Part shown: positions 46,874 through 57,113 of the stretch, one piece after another | Layout: every line of letters starts with the position of its first letter | Position numbering within the stretch: position 1 is the stretch's first letter | Assembly: GCF_004011695.2 (NCBI RefSeq) | Contig: NC_082412.1 | Coordinates: 1,240,001-1,304,000, forward strand | Direction: 5' to 3' | Origin: Ascochyta rabiei | Lineage: Eukaryota > Ascomycota > Dothideomycetes > Pleosporales > Didymellaceae | Length of the DNA stretch: 64,000 bases | Made by a program: the position numbers and the translations under genes | Notes under the pieces: generated by a model | What the model saw: only the letters and a program-made list of their open reading frames with translations | Database searches by the model: none | Told to the model about the DNA's origin: nothing

Positions 46874-49800
46874 ATGCCTGGCGCAACAGCACCATCTGCG
46901 ACATATCGCTTCCTTCTCATGTCTGACCGCTTGAGCATTGACAATGAGCTGGCAACGCTTAGAGACAGATGCTATCGCGGCGTTGTCAAGGTTCCCTTGC
47001 ACACCTTAGACTTCAATCACCCTTTGGTGATTGACAAGCATCGGAAACTTTCTGAACAGAATGTTCAGCGTCTTGAGCGGATTTTCGAACGAAATGGGTG
47101 TTTACGACTGCAAGAAGAGAATGTTATAAACGCAATTGTCCATGACGACGAACTACCTTCCCTTCTGTCTTTTAGCGCTGCTACAGCGGAACAACTCCGC
47201 CAAATCGCTTGGGCGCGTGATGCTCCAACATTAGATCTGGGGAATCTTAGGTGTCTTTCAGGTTTCCACCGAATTGAAGCAGCAAAGCGATACCTAGACG
47301 AGAACGACAAGTGGTGGTCTGTAAGGTTATTCTCTGCTGGCATGTTATCCTTCACGCATTGCTCTTTGTAGCTGACATAGCAACAAGATACCCCAAAGCC
47401 GTACCTAACACGCATCATCGAATCATTCCTGAACGAACAAAGACCTTCAGATGGCGAGATTTTCAGGAAGATAAGACTATATCATAGACAGAAGGATGAA
47501 GAGGCTGAAGAAAGATGGTGGGCTTGCCTTGACAAGTCTAAATTGAGAGATCTGCGCCAGGTGCTGAAAAAGAAAGAACTAGCCGCAGCATTCGACTCGT
47601 TGATAGATATGCCAGGCCTATGGGCCAAAGTGCAACTTGGGGCCCTTCAACGCCTGTTAGCTTTGAAATGCGATGAGGTAAGTATTCTTATAGAAGATGC
47701 TGAGATGCTGACGTACCTAGGAAATGATTGCATATCTAAACCATGTTAAAACGACTTGGAATGCCATCCTGCAATGCGGTGATGAGGTTGTTGCCCCTTC
47801 GATTGTCGATGCCGCTACAGTTGAGAACTTGGAATCGCTTGCCCCAAACCACTCAGACATCGACCGCGATCTAGTCCTTGCTATGATGCAGCAGGGAGAG
47901 CTGTTTCCATCACAGCATAACGACGAGATAAGACAGACGCTAGTAACGAACATCTGCAGCCACTCAGGTCTTATTCCCTCACTTTGGACTTTTTTTGAAA
48001 CGCTGAAGTATCTCGAACCAATCTGTGAGGCACTTAGAAAGCTTATTGGTGGAAAGATAAAACGGACAATCCGGAAAAGTTTACAGGGTTGCTATTTTGC
48101 TCCTGAAAAACCTGTTATACAAGTCTCGGGGTGTAGAGATTTACAGCTTGCGCCCACTGTAAGCAAAGCAAAGACTGCATTTGTCTTGTATGTGGAGCTT
48201 TGGACATTCTGCGCGCGCCACATGGATGATTTGACAGCGTTCACGCCTAGGATGGAGAGCAAAGGAACAAAGCCATCAGTGAAAGGCCCAAACCCTGTAG
48301 TGTGGCAATGCTTTGCAAAATTTGCTATCTCGAGAGGATTTATAACACCTCGGGCCAAGGAGCTCTTACACGACACCTGCGATTCTCAATTGGCTCTAGA
48401 CTATCTTCGCAAGGTAAATCCCTTAAGAACAGACTTCAGTGCTGCGCTGGTAAAGAAGGTAGTTGCGGTCAGTCGCCCGGAAATTGATGTAAACGATGAA
48501 GATCTTGAGTCCGATGACAGTTTCATAAAGCTAGAACGGAGAAGTGGGCGTCCATACGAGTTAGACCTTGCCAGAGATAAGAAGAATCTCTTTCTTGCGC
48601 ACCTGTATGTCAGCGGAAGATCGAATAGCATCAGCCTCAATTTTGTGCGCCGAGACCTATTTTCAAGTGTATTCGGCTGCTTTCATTTAGAGGTTAGTTA
48701 TCTCTTACAAACATGGAGTAAAACTAACAAGGTGTAGCCCGCAGATGTCGGATCTGTCATCCGAAGCTATAAGCTACATGAGACAGAAGACGATATGGAT
48801 ACTGATAGCTCCGGGAACCAAGATGATGATCGTGCATCTATCAACACGATACATCAGCGCTACAAAACGCTCCAAAACGACTACGAAGCACAGTCTCGTA
48901 CTATTCAAGACGCTATAGGATTTCAAAAAACTTTGCAGCAGGAACTTGGAACGATTCGAACAGAAAGGGAGCAATTGAAGGTTCAAAATTCTAGCCTCCA
49001 GGGACAACTTTATGCTCTACGGCAAGAACTTGAAACCAATCGAACAGAGAGTAAGCAATTGGAGGTTCAGAACTCTAGTCTCCAGGAACAACTTGATACT
49101 TGCCTTGCTTCAAGCAGCACAGCGTCACAAGCACGGATTGACAAGATTGTTGACTTAGAATATAAGCACAGTAAATCCCAGGAAATGCTTGCACAAGCCA
49201 TTGGTTCTTGGGAAGATGCTGTTCAACGAATAAAGGCTGCAGAGGGGCGAGAAGCTGCTGCTCTTGCGGAAAAAGATCGCTACCAGATGAAGGCCTTAGA
49301 GCTGAAAGAAAGAGTAGAGCAGTTATCCCTACCTACGAGCGAGCCTCTACTGCTCACGCAAAGCGATACTCCTCAATCAACTATTTCGAATGCGTTAACG
49401 AGAAATCCTAGTGATCTGGCTAGTATGGTGCGCGACTTGTCCTCCCACTACACTTGGACGGGCTCTAACTCAAACAATATTGTTTTTGTTGCTGTTTCCA
49501 ATGCGGACGATGGTCGTCCAAGAGGATTCGAGTGCGAGATCTCAAACGATGAGATTGAAGGTTCGCGCACAATTGAGTCTATACTTGATCTTGCGAAACA
49601 GTGCTTTAGTGAAGTAAGAGCCTGGGATACTCGTGGAAAGGCTATATCAGTCTCTTCAACAGCCTACTTGTTTGAAGCGCTTATCACGAACACTGTATTC
49701 TTCGGCCCTGATCTGGTATTTCAGAAATTTCTTGATGAGCGTGCAAATGAGATCAGATCGCCGCTGCCCAGGAAAATAAGAAACGTAAAGAGGACTAGAG

Positions 49801-50081
49801 ATCCGATGGCTCCACCAGAAGACCCAAAGAACTACAAGACGATTGTAAGGTTCGATACTAGTAGTGGAAGCGAGGATTATGAGACTGGTACAGAGTCGTC
49901 TGACCGTCAAAGGAAAGTCCCTTCCCAATTATCAGCTATCAATAACTCCAACAACCCTTTAAGATTGGCCGAGAAACCTTTCCATGCAGGTTCGAGACCA
50001 GATGGTACGAGTGACAGCGAATCCAATCAAAGTACGGACGAAAATGTATCGTTTCGTCAGAGGAGAGTCATCCTGGAATAA
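46874..50081 (+). CDS. DUF3723 protein, intact, four exons, 1,023 aa
   Basis: Exons 46874-47339, 47388-47677, 47721-48692 and 48738-50081 give one uninterrupted frame. Intron 1 starts with GC (CTG|GCATGT). Introns are 43-48 nt. The sequence follows the DUF3723 plan: YRGVVKVPLHTLDFNHP, NVQRLERIFERNGCLRL, LRCLSGFHRIEAAKRYLDEN, DKWWSVRLFSADTP, PSDGEIFRKIRLYHRQKDE, RDLRQVLKKKELAAAFDSL, PGLWAKVQLGALQRLLALKC. HRIEAA and the first block recall ParB/sulfiredoxin-like folds, but that relation is only a suggestion. After about residue 600 there is a long coiled coil and an acidic, Ser-rich tail. An alternative start is ATG 46919. The biochemical function is unknown. DUF3723 genes are recurrent Starship cargo, and here it is the best-preserved member of the set. 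Confidence 0.85.
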
Positions 50082-50630
50082 GGATGGAATACTACAACAT
50101 GATCCTGTTACTGGAACCTGAGAGTTAAAAAGTCCAATTTCAAGCCTGTTAATGCTATAGTTGAAAGCAAGGAAAACGTATCAATAATATGCAAGATCGA
50201 TCCAACTGTACGAGCTGAGACAGAAAGTCACTACTGTCATATCCTATGTGCTATATTCATTGTGGAAACGGAAGTAAGCTGAGCACTTGCACAGTTTCTT
50301 ATGCACTCACTGAAGTCTCAGGTATTATAAAGAACACGCTATCAAGCCTACAATGGCCGTGTTCACCTACCGCAGATCTCTGGTGCATCCAAACATCAGC
50401 TAACCAATGCTCTGTTGATTTGATACACGAAGGGACCCTTGATTCTTGGTTACATAGGTTTTGGGAACGCAAATAACTATAGTTTACGACAAAGTATTGG
50501 TTCTCTTCAGAAGTTGGCATTGCAATCTATTAGTGCTCTACGATCAGGCTTTCATCGCGCTTATATGAATTAAGCATTACAAGCAACAGAAGATGTGATT
50601 CAGGAAAGCCCAGGAAAGTTTTAAGATCGA
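50082..50630. other. Intergenic between DUF3723 and MADS-like genes
   Basis: The two genes converge here. Short frames only (up to 76 codons), none convincing. It must hold both 3' untranslated regions. Confidence 0.6.
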
Positions 50631-51264
50631 TCACATTCCATCATACGTCGACATGTCAGCCCGCTCAGACATGGCAGGCCTCGATTCTGATGGGAGTACA
50701 AACGTTGGGAAATCTCTAGTAGGCTGAGATCGTGGCGAGGTGTAATTGGAGACCCGTCTTTGTTTGGATGCAGGAAGCGGAGATGTTGAAGGGGACAACG
50801 GACGACCTATAGAGATGGACTCATCCAGAGTACTATCGTCCTCGCATGCATCCACCCAATCTAGGGTCCTTTTCTTTGCCGTATCCCATCGTTCCGGTGG
50901 CGAAGGCGATAGAGATGACCGTACCAGCGTAGCTCTCCCTTTAGAGATACCTTCGCTAAGACTTTGATAATGGGCAGGGCGTTTAACTATCGCTTCGCTC
51001 GTGCGGATCTGTCCATTCTTAGCTCCTTGCCTAACACCGTCTAGCAACACATACGTATTCTTCGATGGCAGTAGGCCAGCTCAATTCGTGCTGCTCTGAC
51101 GAGAATACGAGAGGCTGGGAGCCTGGCTTGTTGATTACGATAAGGACGCGGGTGTCTGGAAACATATCGCAAAGCTCAGTAGTCTTCTTGAAGATACCGT
51201 TGTATCGAGTATCAAATGAACGTCCAGGATTCTTGGGAGGCTGCATGGTTCTCTTTGATTCCAT
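50631..51264 (-). CDS. Short MADS-box-like protein, two exons, 195 aa
   Basis: Exons 51264-51055 and 51008-50631 with a 46-nt intron (GTATGT..GGACAG). Residues about 15-60 follow the MADS pattern: RSFDTRYNGIFKKTTELCDM, then FPDTRVLIVINKPGSQPLVF, comparable to R..F..R..G..KK..EL..L....V.LII in SRF-type domains. The remaining two thirds is Ser/Pro-rich with a basic patch (KQRRVSNY) and no K-box. A DNA-binding regulator is the likely role; partners and targets are unknown. It lies between the DUF3723 gene and the ferric reductase and could control cargo expression. The fold assignment rests on one short segment. Confidence 0.6.
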
Positions 51265-51648
51265 TGTGGCAGGAAACGATGTTGATGGAGCACAGGAAAA
51301 TGACAGCGATAAGAGAGAACTGGCTGCTGTTTTCGACCTTCGGGAAGCTGCAGTTGATAAATATCAGAGAAGAGAGGTCACATGATAGATCTGCGCAAGC
51401 ACATGGGCAAGGCGTGCACGGACAGGCGCTGAAAATAGAGGGCACGGCGCTTATCGCCTGTAGCACCCTAACCGCCCGGGTGAGCCGCGTAGTTTGTGCA
51501 GAACCTGAAAACAGAGCTGAGACCATAACAGATTGATGCTGTTCGCAGCACACAGGTCTAAGGCAAAGCCCAGTCCGCTAGCCTGTACTTATAAACTCCG
51601 TCTAGCTAAACGCTACATAAAACACATGACCATAATTGCTGACAAAAC
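51265..51648. other. Divergent upstream region of MADS-like and ferric reductase genes
   Basis: About 380 bp with mirrored open frames but no protein features. Part of it may encode additional N-terminal exon(s) of the ferric reductase, whose assigned start looks somewhat short. Confidence 0.5.
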
Positions 51649-53321
51649 ATGCAAGCTACGTTGGTGTATACTTTTGCATATGGCTCTACAATTCTGCTCT
51701 TGCTTTGTTGGAGATTGTCTCAATTCTTGACTATACGAGTGCGTCAGCGCATCATTTCTATCTTCTTGAAGTGGTTCGTGTACACCGTTGTATCTCCAAG
51801 ACTCAACGGGAGCTCCGACATTACTGTCTTGTCAGCGTTACTGATTATCATTATCTTGACAGGCAACATTTTTGCTTCCACCCTTGCTCTAGAGGATCAA
51901 AATGATCTTGCGTCGCGTTTAGCACGATTGAGTTCAATCAATATGGTGTTTCTGTACCTAGGTGGAAGAACAAACATCATTGTCGACAAAGTTTTCCGCC
52001 TCTCATACACCGAGTACTGGCTACTACACCGGTGGTTAGGCCGCATAGCTGCAGCGGAGGGTATTGTTCATGCAGCTGTGAAGCTTGCAAACCATCGGTC
52101 AACACCAGCCGCCTTAAACCTCTCTGTACGTTTTTACATGTTCAAAATCTGATATGTGTTCATTCCTAATGCCGAACAGCTTCTTGCTCTCTTAAGTTCG
52201 ATCGCGTTGCTATCTGTCATCTTTATCCGCCGCAAGGTTTACGAGCTATTTCTTCAGACGCATCATCTCTTTTCTGTTGCCATTTTAATATTAGTGTGGC
52301 TGCATGTCCGCCAACTCAATACTTTCCTGCTGTCGTGTTTTACAATAGCTGCTAGTTTGTTGCTTGTACAGAACATACTTTGGGTCATCTTTACGTTCCA
52401 AGGAAACTATGGACGTTCTATACGACACATGTCGGTCACCCGCTTCCCGAGATCCGGCCTGCATAAGCCAGTTATCCAAGTCCGGCTTGATATCAAGAAA
52501 CCTTGGCCAGTCAAGCCAGGAAAATACATCTATCTGACTCTTCCGAGGCTTCGCAGCCTGGGGTTAGGAATAGTCGAGTCCCATCCCTTCATGATTGCAT
52601 GGGCTGTCGAAAACGAGCAAATTAGATCAAGATCAATTGTTCTGCTGGTGCAAGTACGAGGAGGGTTTACACAAAAACTGCAGTTCGCAAATCCTTTAAG
52701 TCCGGTCATCATCGGTGGACCATACGGGGGCAATGAGGCAGACGCAATGGCAAACTATGACAAAATTCTTCTCATGTCAAGTGGGATCGGGGTAGCTTCA
52801 CATCTGGATACCGCGCGATATTTACTACTTGCTCATGACAGACAGACAGCGCGAGTCAGAAGATTAACTATGGTCTGGTTATTAGAAACCCAAGGTGAGT
52901 TTGAGGTCTTGCTTGCGGCATGTCTAATTCAGAGCAGATGATTTTCAGTGGGCGGAAGAACTCCTATGCCAGCTTCACGACATGGATAAGCGGAAAATTC
53001 TTAACATACACACCTATTATCCTGACGAGACCGACCGGCCTACTGGAGGGCTGAAATCCCAGAGTGAGGCTCCTAGAGAGAGAATTTTCCCCACACCAGC
53101 CCCAGTAGACTCACAGTGGGTACTCCAGAAGGAATGGAGAGGAGAGGCTGGTAACATGCTGGTGTTAGGTGAGCTCAGCCCCCCACGAGGCAAAACTATT
53201 GCTAATAAGTCTGGTAGCCTGCGGCACTCCGCATTTTGAACTACAAGCAAGACAAGCTGTGAGGCGTAGCCCTTACGATATTGATTTTTGGCCTAGTGTC
53301 TTCCAACCTAATGGGACATGA
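51649..53321 (+). CDS. Ferric reductase (FRE-type, heme/FAD/NADPH), four exons, 509 aa
   Basis: Exons 51649-52125, 52180-52894, 52938-53163 and 53210-53321 keep phase, and no internal stop occurs. The N-terminal half has about six membrane helices. Two helices carry the paired heme-ligand His: YWLLHRWLGRIAAAEGIVHA and FLQTHHLFSVAILILVWLHV. Next come the FAD domain (KPGKYIYLTLP, ESHPFMIAW), the NAD(P)H domain (PVIIGGPYGG, LMSSGIGVASHLDTARYLL) and the usual end VACGTPHFELQ ... FWPSVFQPNGT. It would reduce Fe(III) or Cu(II) at the plasma membrane before uptake. At 509 aa it is shorter than many fungal reductases (about 600-700), so a signal peptide or first exon may be missing upstream. Ferric reductases are among the commonest Starship cargo genes. 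Confidence 0.9.
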
Positions 53322-53556
53322 TCCGCCAGAGCTTTTAAGCGCTGATGCTTGCAAATGCAAGTGAAAGTAAACGTAGTCGTAAATAGAATCAATCAGATTA
53401 CAGTTTTCAGTATCGATCCAGCTGTCCTCTGTATTTAAGAGCTCGGATATGGCCAGCTACCTGTTCTGTAAGCTGCACCCTGTCAATTACACAGAAGACT
53501 TTCGTCAACCTCGGTTAACTGAAGCACTCATATTTGTCTATCAAGTTTGTACAAAC

Positions 53557-53955
53557 ATGGTAGGGCACGCTTCCTCGTCAACACGAAATCCACTGACATT
53601 GTAGCCACCCAGATGCAGCACCTGTAATGAGCTCGCAAGTTGTCTGCGCGACCTTGCCACTCAAGCTACGGAAGACCGAAAAACGCATACTGCCGCTCAG
53701 GTTCGACTCGTAGGCTCCAACATTGAGCTTCAACTTCACCGTACTAGGCAAATTCAGGAGACAACAAGGATGTTCAGCAGGTTGGAGAGATACAAGCGTG
53801 ATAACGGCCGAATGAGAGGCATGCTTGCCTATCTCTTGGCTGAAAATCAACGCCAGAAAGACATGATCTCGGAGCTGGAAGCGCAAAACGGACGAAAAGC
53901 GGAGCTTGCCAGAGACTTGGCATGCGTTTCTGCTCTGCTTGACCTGAGGTCTTGA
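53557..53955 (+). pseudogene. Small coiled-coil protein with an early stop
   Basis: From ATG 53557 the frame has TAG at 53602-53604 after 15 codons, then is open to the stop ending at 53955. A Gln CAG would repair it. The product would be about 132 aa: a Cys pair (CSTCNELASC) and then a continuous coiled coil (RMFSRLERYKRDNGRMRGML...). If translation starts at ATG 53770 a 61-aa coiled coil would remain. The family is unknown; it is similar in size and style to other orphan genes of this region. Confidence 0.5.
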
Positions 53956-54164
53956 ACCATGTACATTTGCCTAGCTTGAATAGAATGAACTGAAACCCTC
54001 GAGAGCTGTTCCACGGCTTGCGCAATGTAACGTGATAATGATTGTATGTGGCCGGGAGGGGGTGGGGTGATCGGCGACTGTGCCACTTCGTATAGACTCC
54101 ATACTCATAAGCACTATGATTGAAATCGAAAGTACAATCCGACGTCTAACCAAATCTGTATACG

Positions 54165-54506
54165 CTACGCGCGTCGTGAGTGATCCTCCCGAAGAAGCGC
54201 CAGAACCGCGCTGTATGCTGTTGCGACCTCCACCTGCACCGGACGACCCCGCTCCTTCAGCACACTGAAAACTTTGCCACGTGTATCCATCAAAAAGCTC
54301 TCAAGGATAAGTACTTCTAGAAATCGGCCACGACGACAATGGAATGGTAGTAGCCCGAATTTCAAAGGCTCACACGATCTGCACCGCTCAACGTGGTGCT
54401 CAAGAAGGTTCATGTACAGGAACTCGATTCTAGTGGGTTTTCTCGAACTCGAATGTATCACTGGCCTTGTAAAGCTAACACGACGGGAGTGGTAACAAGA
54501 AGACAT
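54165..54506 (-). CDS. Small Cys-containing orphan protein, 113 aa
   Basis: ATG 54506 (or 54413 for an 82-aa form). Contains LLEHHVERCRSC followed by CRRGRFLEV, then VFSVLKERGRPVQVEVATAY and LLREDH. This resembles, from memory, a family of very small Dothideomycete proteins with an H..C..C...C core and a VEVP..Y..V..LL tail. No function is known. No introns are evident. A plus-strand frame overlaps it but lacks these features. Confidence 0.45.
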   Translation of the reverse strand: MSSCYHSRRVSFTRPVIHSSSRKPTRIEFLYMNLLEHHVERCRSCEPLKFGLLPFHCRRGRFLEVLILESFLMDTRGKVFSVLKERGRPVQVEVATAYSAVLALLREDHSRRA

Positions 54507-54614
54507 TTAGACTAGAAAGTGCAGCCTCAAACTTATTTTAAAGTCCTTTGAATTTTCACTATGATAGAACACGAAACACAATATATAACTCTCAGGCAAA
54601 GCTTTCTTCAGTAC

Positions 54615-55166
54615 TCAGACCACAGAATTCTGATCTTTGGACACAGCCTCGGTCTCCTTTGTAGTTCCTTCATGTCCGAAATGATTAAGCACCGCCTTGG
54701 CCCAGTTCGACAGTACATCCACATCTTGACGTAAGTCGTGGGCTTCCTGGACGTTCCTTGCAAGCTCTCTAGGTCAATATCAGCTCTGATGCGACTACCG
54801 ACAATTTAAAGTATCTCACCTCTCTACATGTTGCAATTTAGTCTGATACTCGTTCTGGAGTTGCATGAAAGACGTGAATGCGGCGTACATATCCATCTGA
54901 ACCTTTTCGAGTGTAATTGCAGGGACACCAAATACCGAGGAGCCTTGCTGTCGTTGACTCGTGAATTGCTCAGAAGGAAAGGGCTCTTGTTTGTGAGGAT
55001 GCGGGTCTGAGATGCATGGCTCGATATTCATTGCCAGTTCGGGGAAGCTAGACGTGAAGTCCATGCCAAGGAAATTCATGTAATCTGCCTCGATAGTTTC
55101 AGACTGGTTGTTGGAATTTGGAATGAATGCAGCTGAACTCGGGTCTAGCTTGTTGGTGAATGACAT
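54615..55166 (-). CDS. Orphan two-exon protein, 166 aa
   Basis: Exons 55166-54820 and 54768-54615 with a 51-nt intron (GTGAGA..CCTAG). Phase is kept, and the second exon continues the helix begun at the end of the first (LQNEYQTKLQHVER|ELARNVQEAHDLRQDVDVLS). The N-terminal 80 residues are polar and acidic with aromatic clusters (MNFLGMDFTSSFPE), like an activation domain; the C-terminal half is a coiled coil. No DNA-binding motif is seen. The family is unrecognised. Confidence 0.65.
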
Positions 55167-55422
55167 TGGCAGTGAGCAGAGAAGGTATTGAAAGAAAGAT
55201 GCTGATGGTTGTTTTGCAAAGAACGAGCTATTTGACAGATTATAAATTAACGAGTTGCACTCCTGCGCCGCCTGTCTGATTCTATTTACGAAACCTGTGC
55301 CGCAAACTCACTTAACCGCCGCTCTACGCCAAATAGCGTGGCACTCAAGAGATGCTAACTCCAAAAATGGCATAAGTATACTGTACCCCGGTTGCTGTAC
55401 CACGTAAGGATGCTAACCTTTG

Positions 55423-56624
55423 TCAACAGTGATTACACAATAGACATTTGACGAAAACACTCACTGGCTTCTCAAGCTTAACGATGGAGGGTGTGCTCTC
55501 GTTGAACAGGTGTTCCAAGAAGTCTACAAGGAGCTTGTGGCCACTCCAACTTTCCCCATTGCTTAAGCCAAACATCTTGTTCGATTCCCGCTTACGACGT
55601 ATCTGTGCAGGGCTACGCAGATCCTCATCCGGCTTGCCATTCATACACTCGAGGATGCTTGAGCCAAGATTGGAGAGGTCTATGTTAGAGGTAGTTTCCG
55701 TACTTATCAAGGTACAATCTTCGAAATTTGCTGGGAAGATATCAGGAACAGCTATCAGGAATAAGAAATGCGACAAAAACACAGAGAAGCGGCTTGCCGT
55801 TGCTGCAGAATCGTATGGTAGCAGTAGATATGGCATTATGAACGATGCCAGAAGCAGCTATATGCTTGACTGCGAGGAACATCTATAAAATTAAGCAAGT
55901 CAGCCGGTCCTGAGAAGTTGAAGCGTACCGAACTGGCTATAATCCGGACATGAGATTCGTCTAGGCTCAAGTGGACATTGAGGACTTCTTCTAGAGTGAA
56001 TCTGGAATACTCAAATTTGAAGAACATGGACGTGTCAGATTCGAATACTTGGTTGATCGTCGCAACATGTGGGTGCGGGGATAACTTTCTGATTTTCTCG
56101 AGCTCTCGCCGGCCAGGCTCAATCTCTACACTCTTCACAATTGCCATAAGTCCTTCTTGTATGCACAACTGCCATTTTGATTTGCCCTGTATCAGCTCTC
56201 CTTGAACGGAAAGTGTTTTCCATGGATTTGTTGAGACCTCTTTCTTCTTTTGAATGGATTTTTCAAGGAGTGCCACCTTAGTAGGCACCTGTAGCCTGTT
56301 GAGAGAAGTAGCTTTATCCAAGACCGATGCCTGAGGTCTAGAATGGCGCCGGAAAGCTTTTTCCTTTGCCATGGAAGTCATTGTGACGCAGTCCTTACGG
56401 AAAGCAATTCCTGCCCAATCTTTCTCTAATCCCGCGAGGATCGACAGTGGAATTAAGTTGGGAAAGATCATGTGAACCGGATCCCGCAGTCTGAATGTAC
56501 TTCTCTGTGTGATATTTTCCACAACAAGCGCATCCGAGTTGCTGAATACCGAAAGCAGTCTTAGAATCAGACACTGGGCCTCACTGTAGGATAAACCATA
56601 TCTAAGAGCGTATCTGACTCCCAA
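55423..56624 (-). CDS. Pseudokinase-like protein, at least three exons
   Basis: Coding exons are up to 55929, 55882-55783 and from 55730, with introns of 46 nt (55928-55883) and 52 nt (55782-55731). The frame ends at 55423, or a GTGAGT donor there leads to a short further exon ending near 55370. The kinase-like part has LIQGKSKWQLC (glycine-loop position), MAIVKSVE (lysine), then ASGIVHNAISTATIRF where HRD...N is expected and NFEDC where DFG is expected. The catalytic Asp and metal-binding Asp are therefore absent, suggesting a pseudokinase. The N-terminal 100 residues (GLSYSEAQCLILRLLSVF...) are a separate unrecognised domain. The start is unresolved: no in-frame ATG lies before 56624, so an upstream exon overlapping the 56655 gene region is likely. 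Confidence 0.6.
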
Positions 56625-56654
56625 CCATCAGATCATCTTACGCCTGACCACAAG

Positions 56655-57113
56655 ATGGATGCTTCAGGAGTTACCTTACCATCCCTTCGTTGGCGCCGAC
56701 AACAAAATGACTCGAGTGGTTCTCAGTCCACTAACTCCGTGGAGCTTGCGCGGAGTCCAACCTGGCCTGCCATGTTACCGTCACCTAATAGCGCCGCACA
56801 AGTCACCCGCTCGCAGCCCAACTTGTATCTACAGTTGTCCCAGATTCTCGAATGGGAGATATGGAATCATAATCAAACCCGTGCTCAGTTATGCACAGAG
56901 CAAACTCGTTGCAGCGAATTAGAAGTCGAAATATGGAGGCTTTCACAGATCATCATTCAATGGCAAGAAACTTGCAGAACAGCGCACGCTGCGCTTGACG
57001 AACACAGAATGGAGCATATCAAGTTAGTGCAGGAGCTAGAGGCAACAGCCGCTGAACTACGCAGCTTTCAGCAGAAGGCAAGTACCACTGTCCAAACGCT
57101 TCAATCGTACTAA
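56655..57113 (+). CDS. Small coiled-coil orphan protein, 152 aa, paralog of the gene at 35659
   Basis: ATG 56655, single exon. Ser/Arg-rich start, then VELARSPTW, LYLQLSQILEWEIWNHNQTR and a long coiled coil to the C-terminus (ELEVEIWRLSQIIIQW ... ELRSFQQKA). It matches the 35659 protein over about 75 residues at roughly 45-50% by eye. This copy is longer and looks complete. It is divergent from the pseudokinase gene with almost no spacer. No signal peptide. Function unknown. Confidence 0.65.
   Translation: MDASGVTLPSLRWRRQQNDSSGSQSTNSVELARSPTWPAMLPSPNSAAQVTRSQPNLYLQLSQILEWEIWNHNQTRAQLCTEQTRCSELEVEIWRLSQIIIQWQETCRTAHAALDEHRMEHIKLVQELEATAAELRSFQQKASTTVQTLQSY

Noticed and set aside
51216..51553. 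Mirrored open frames on both strands upstream of the ferric reductase
   Set aside because: They mirror each other, carry no motifs and lie in a divergent promoter.
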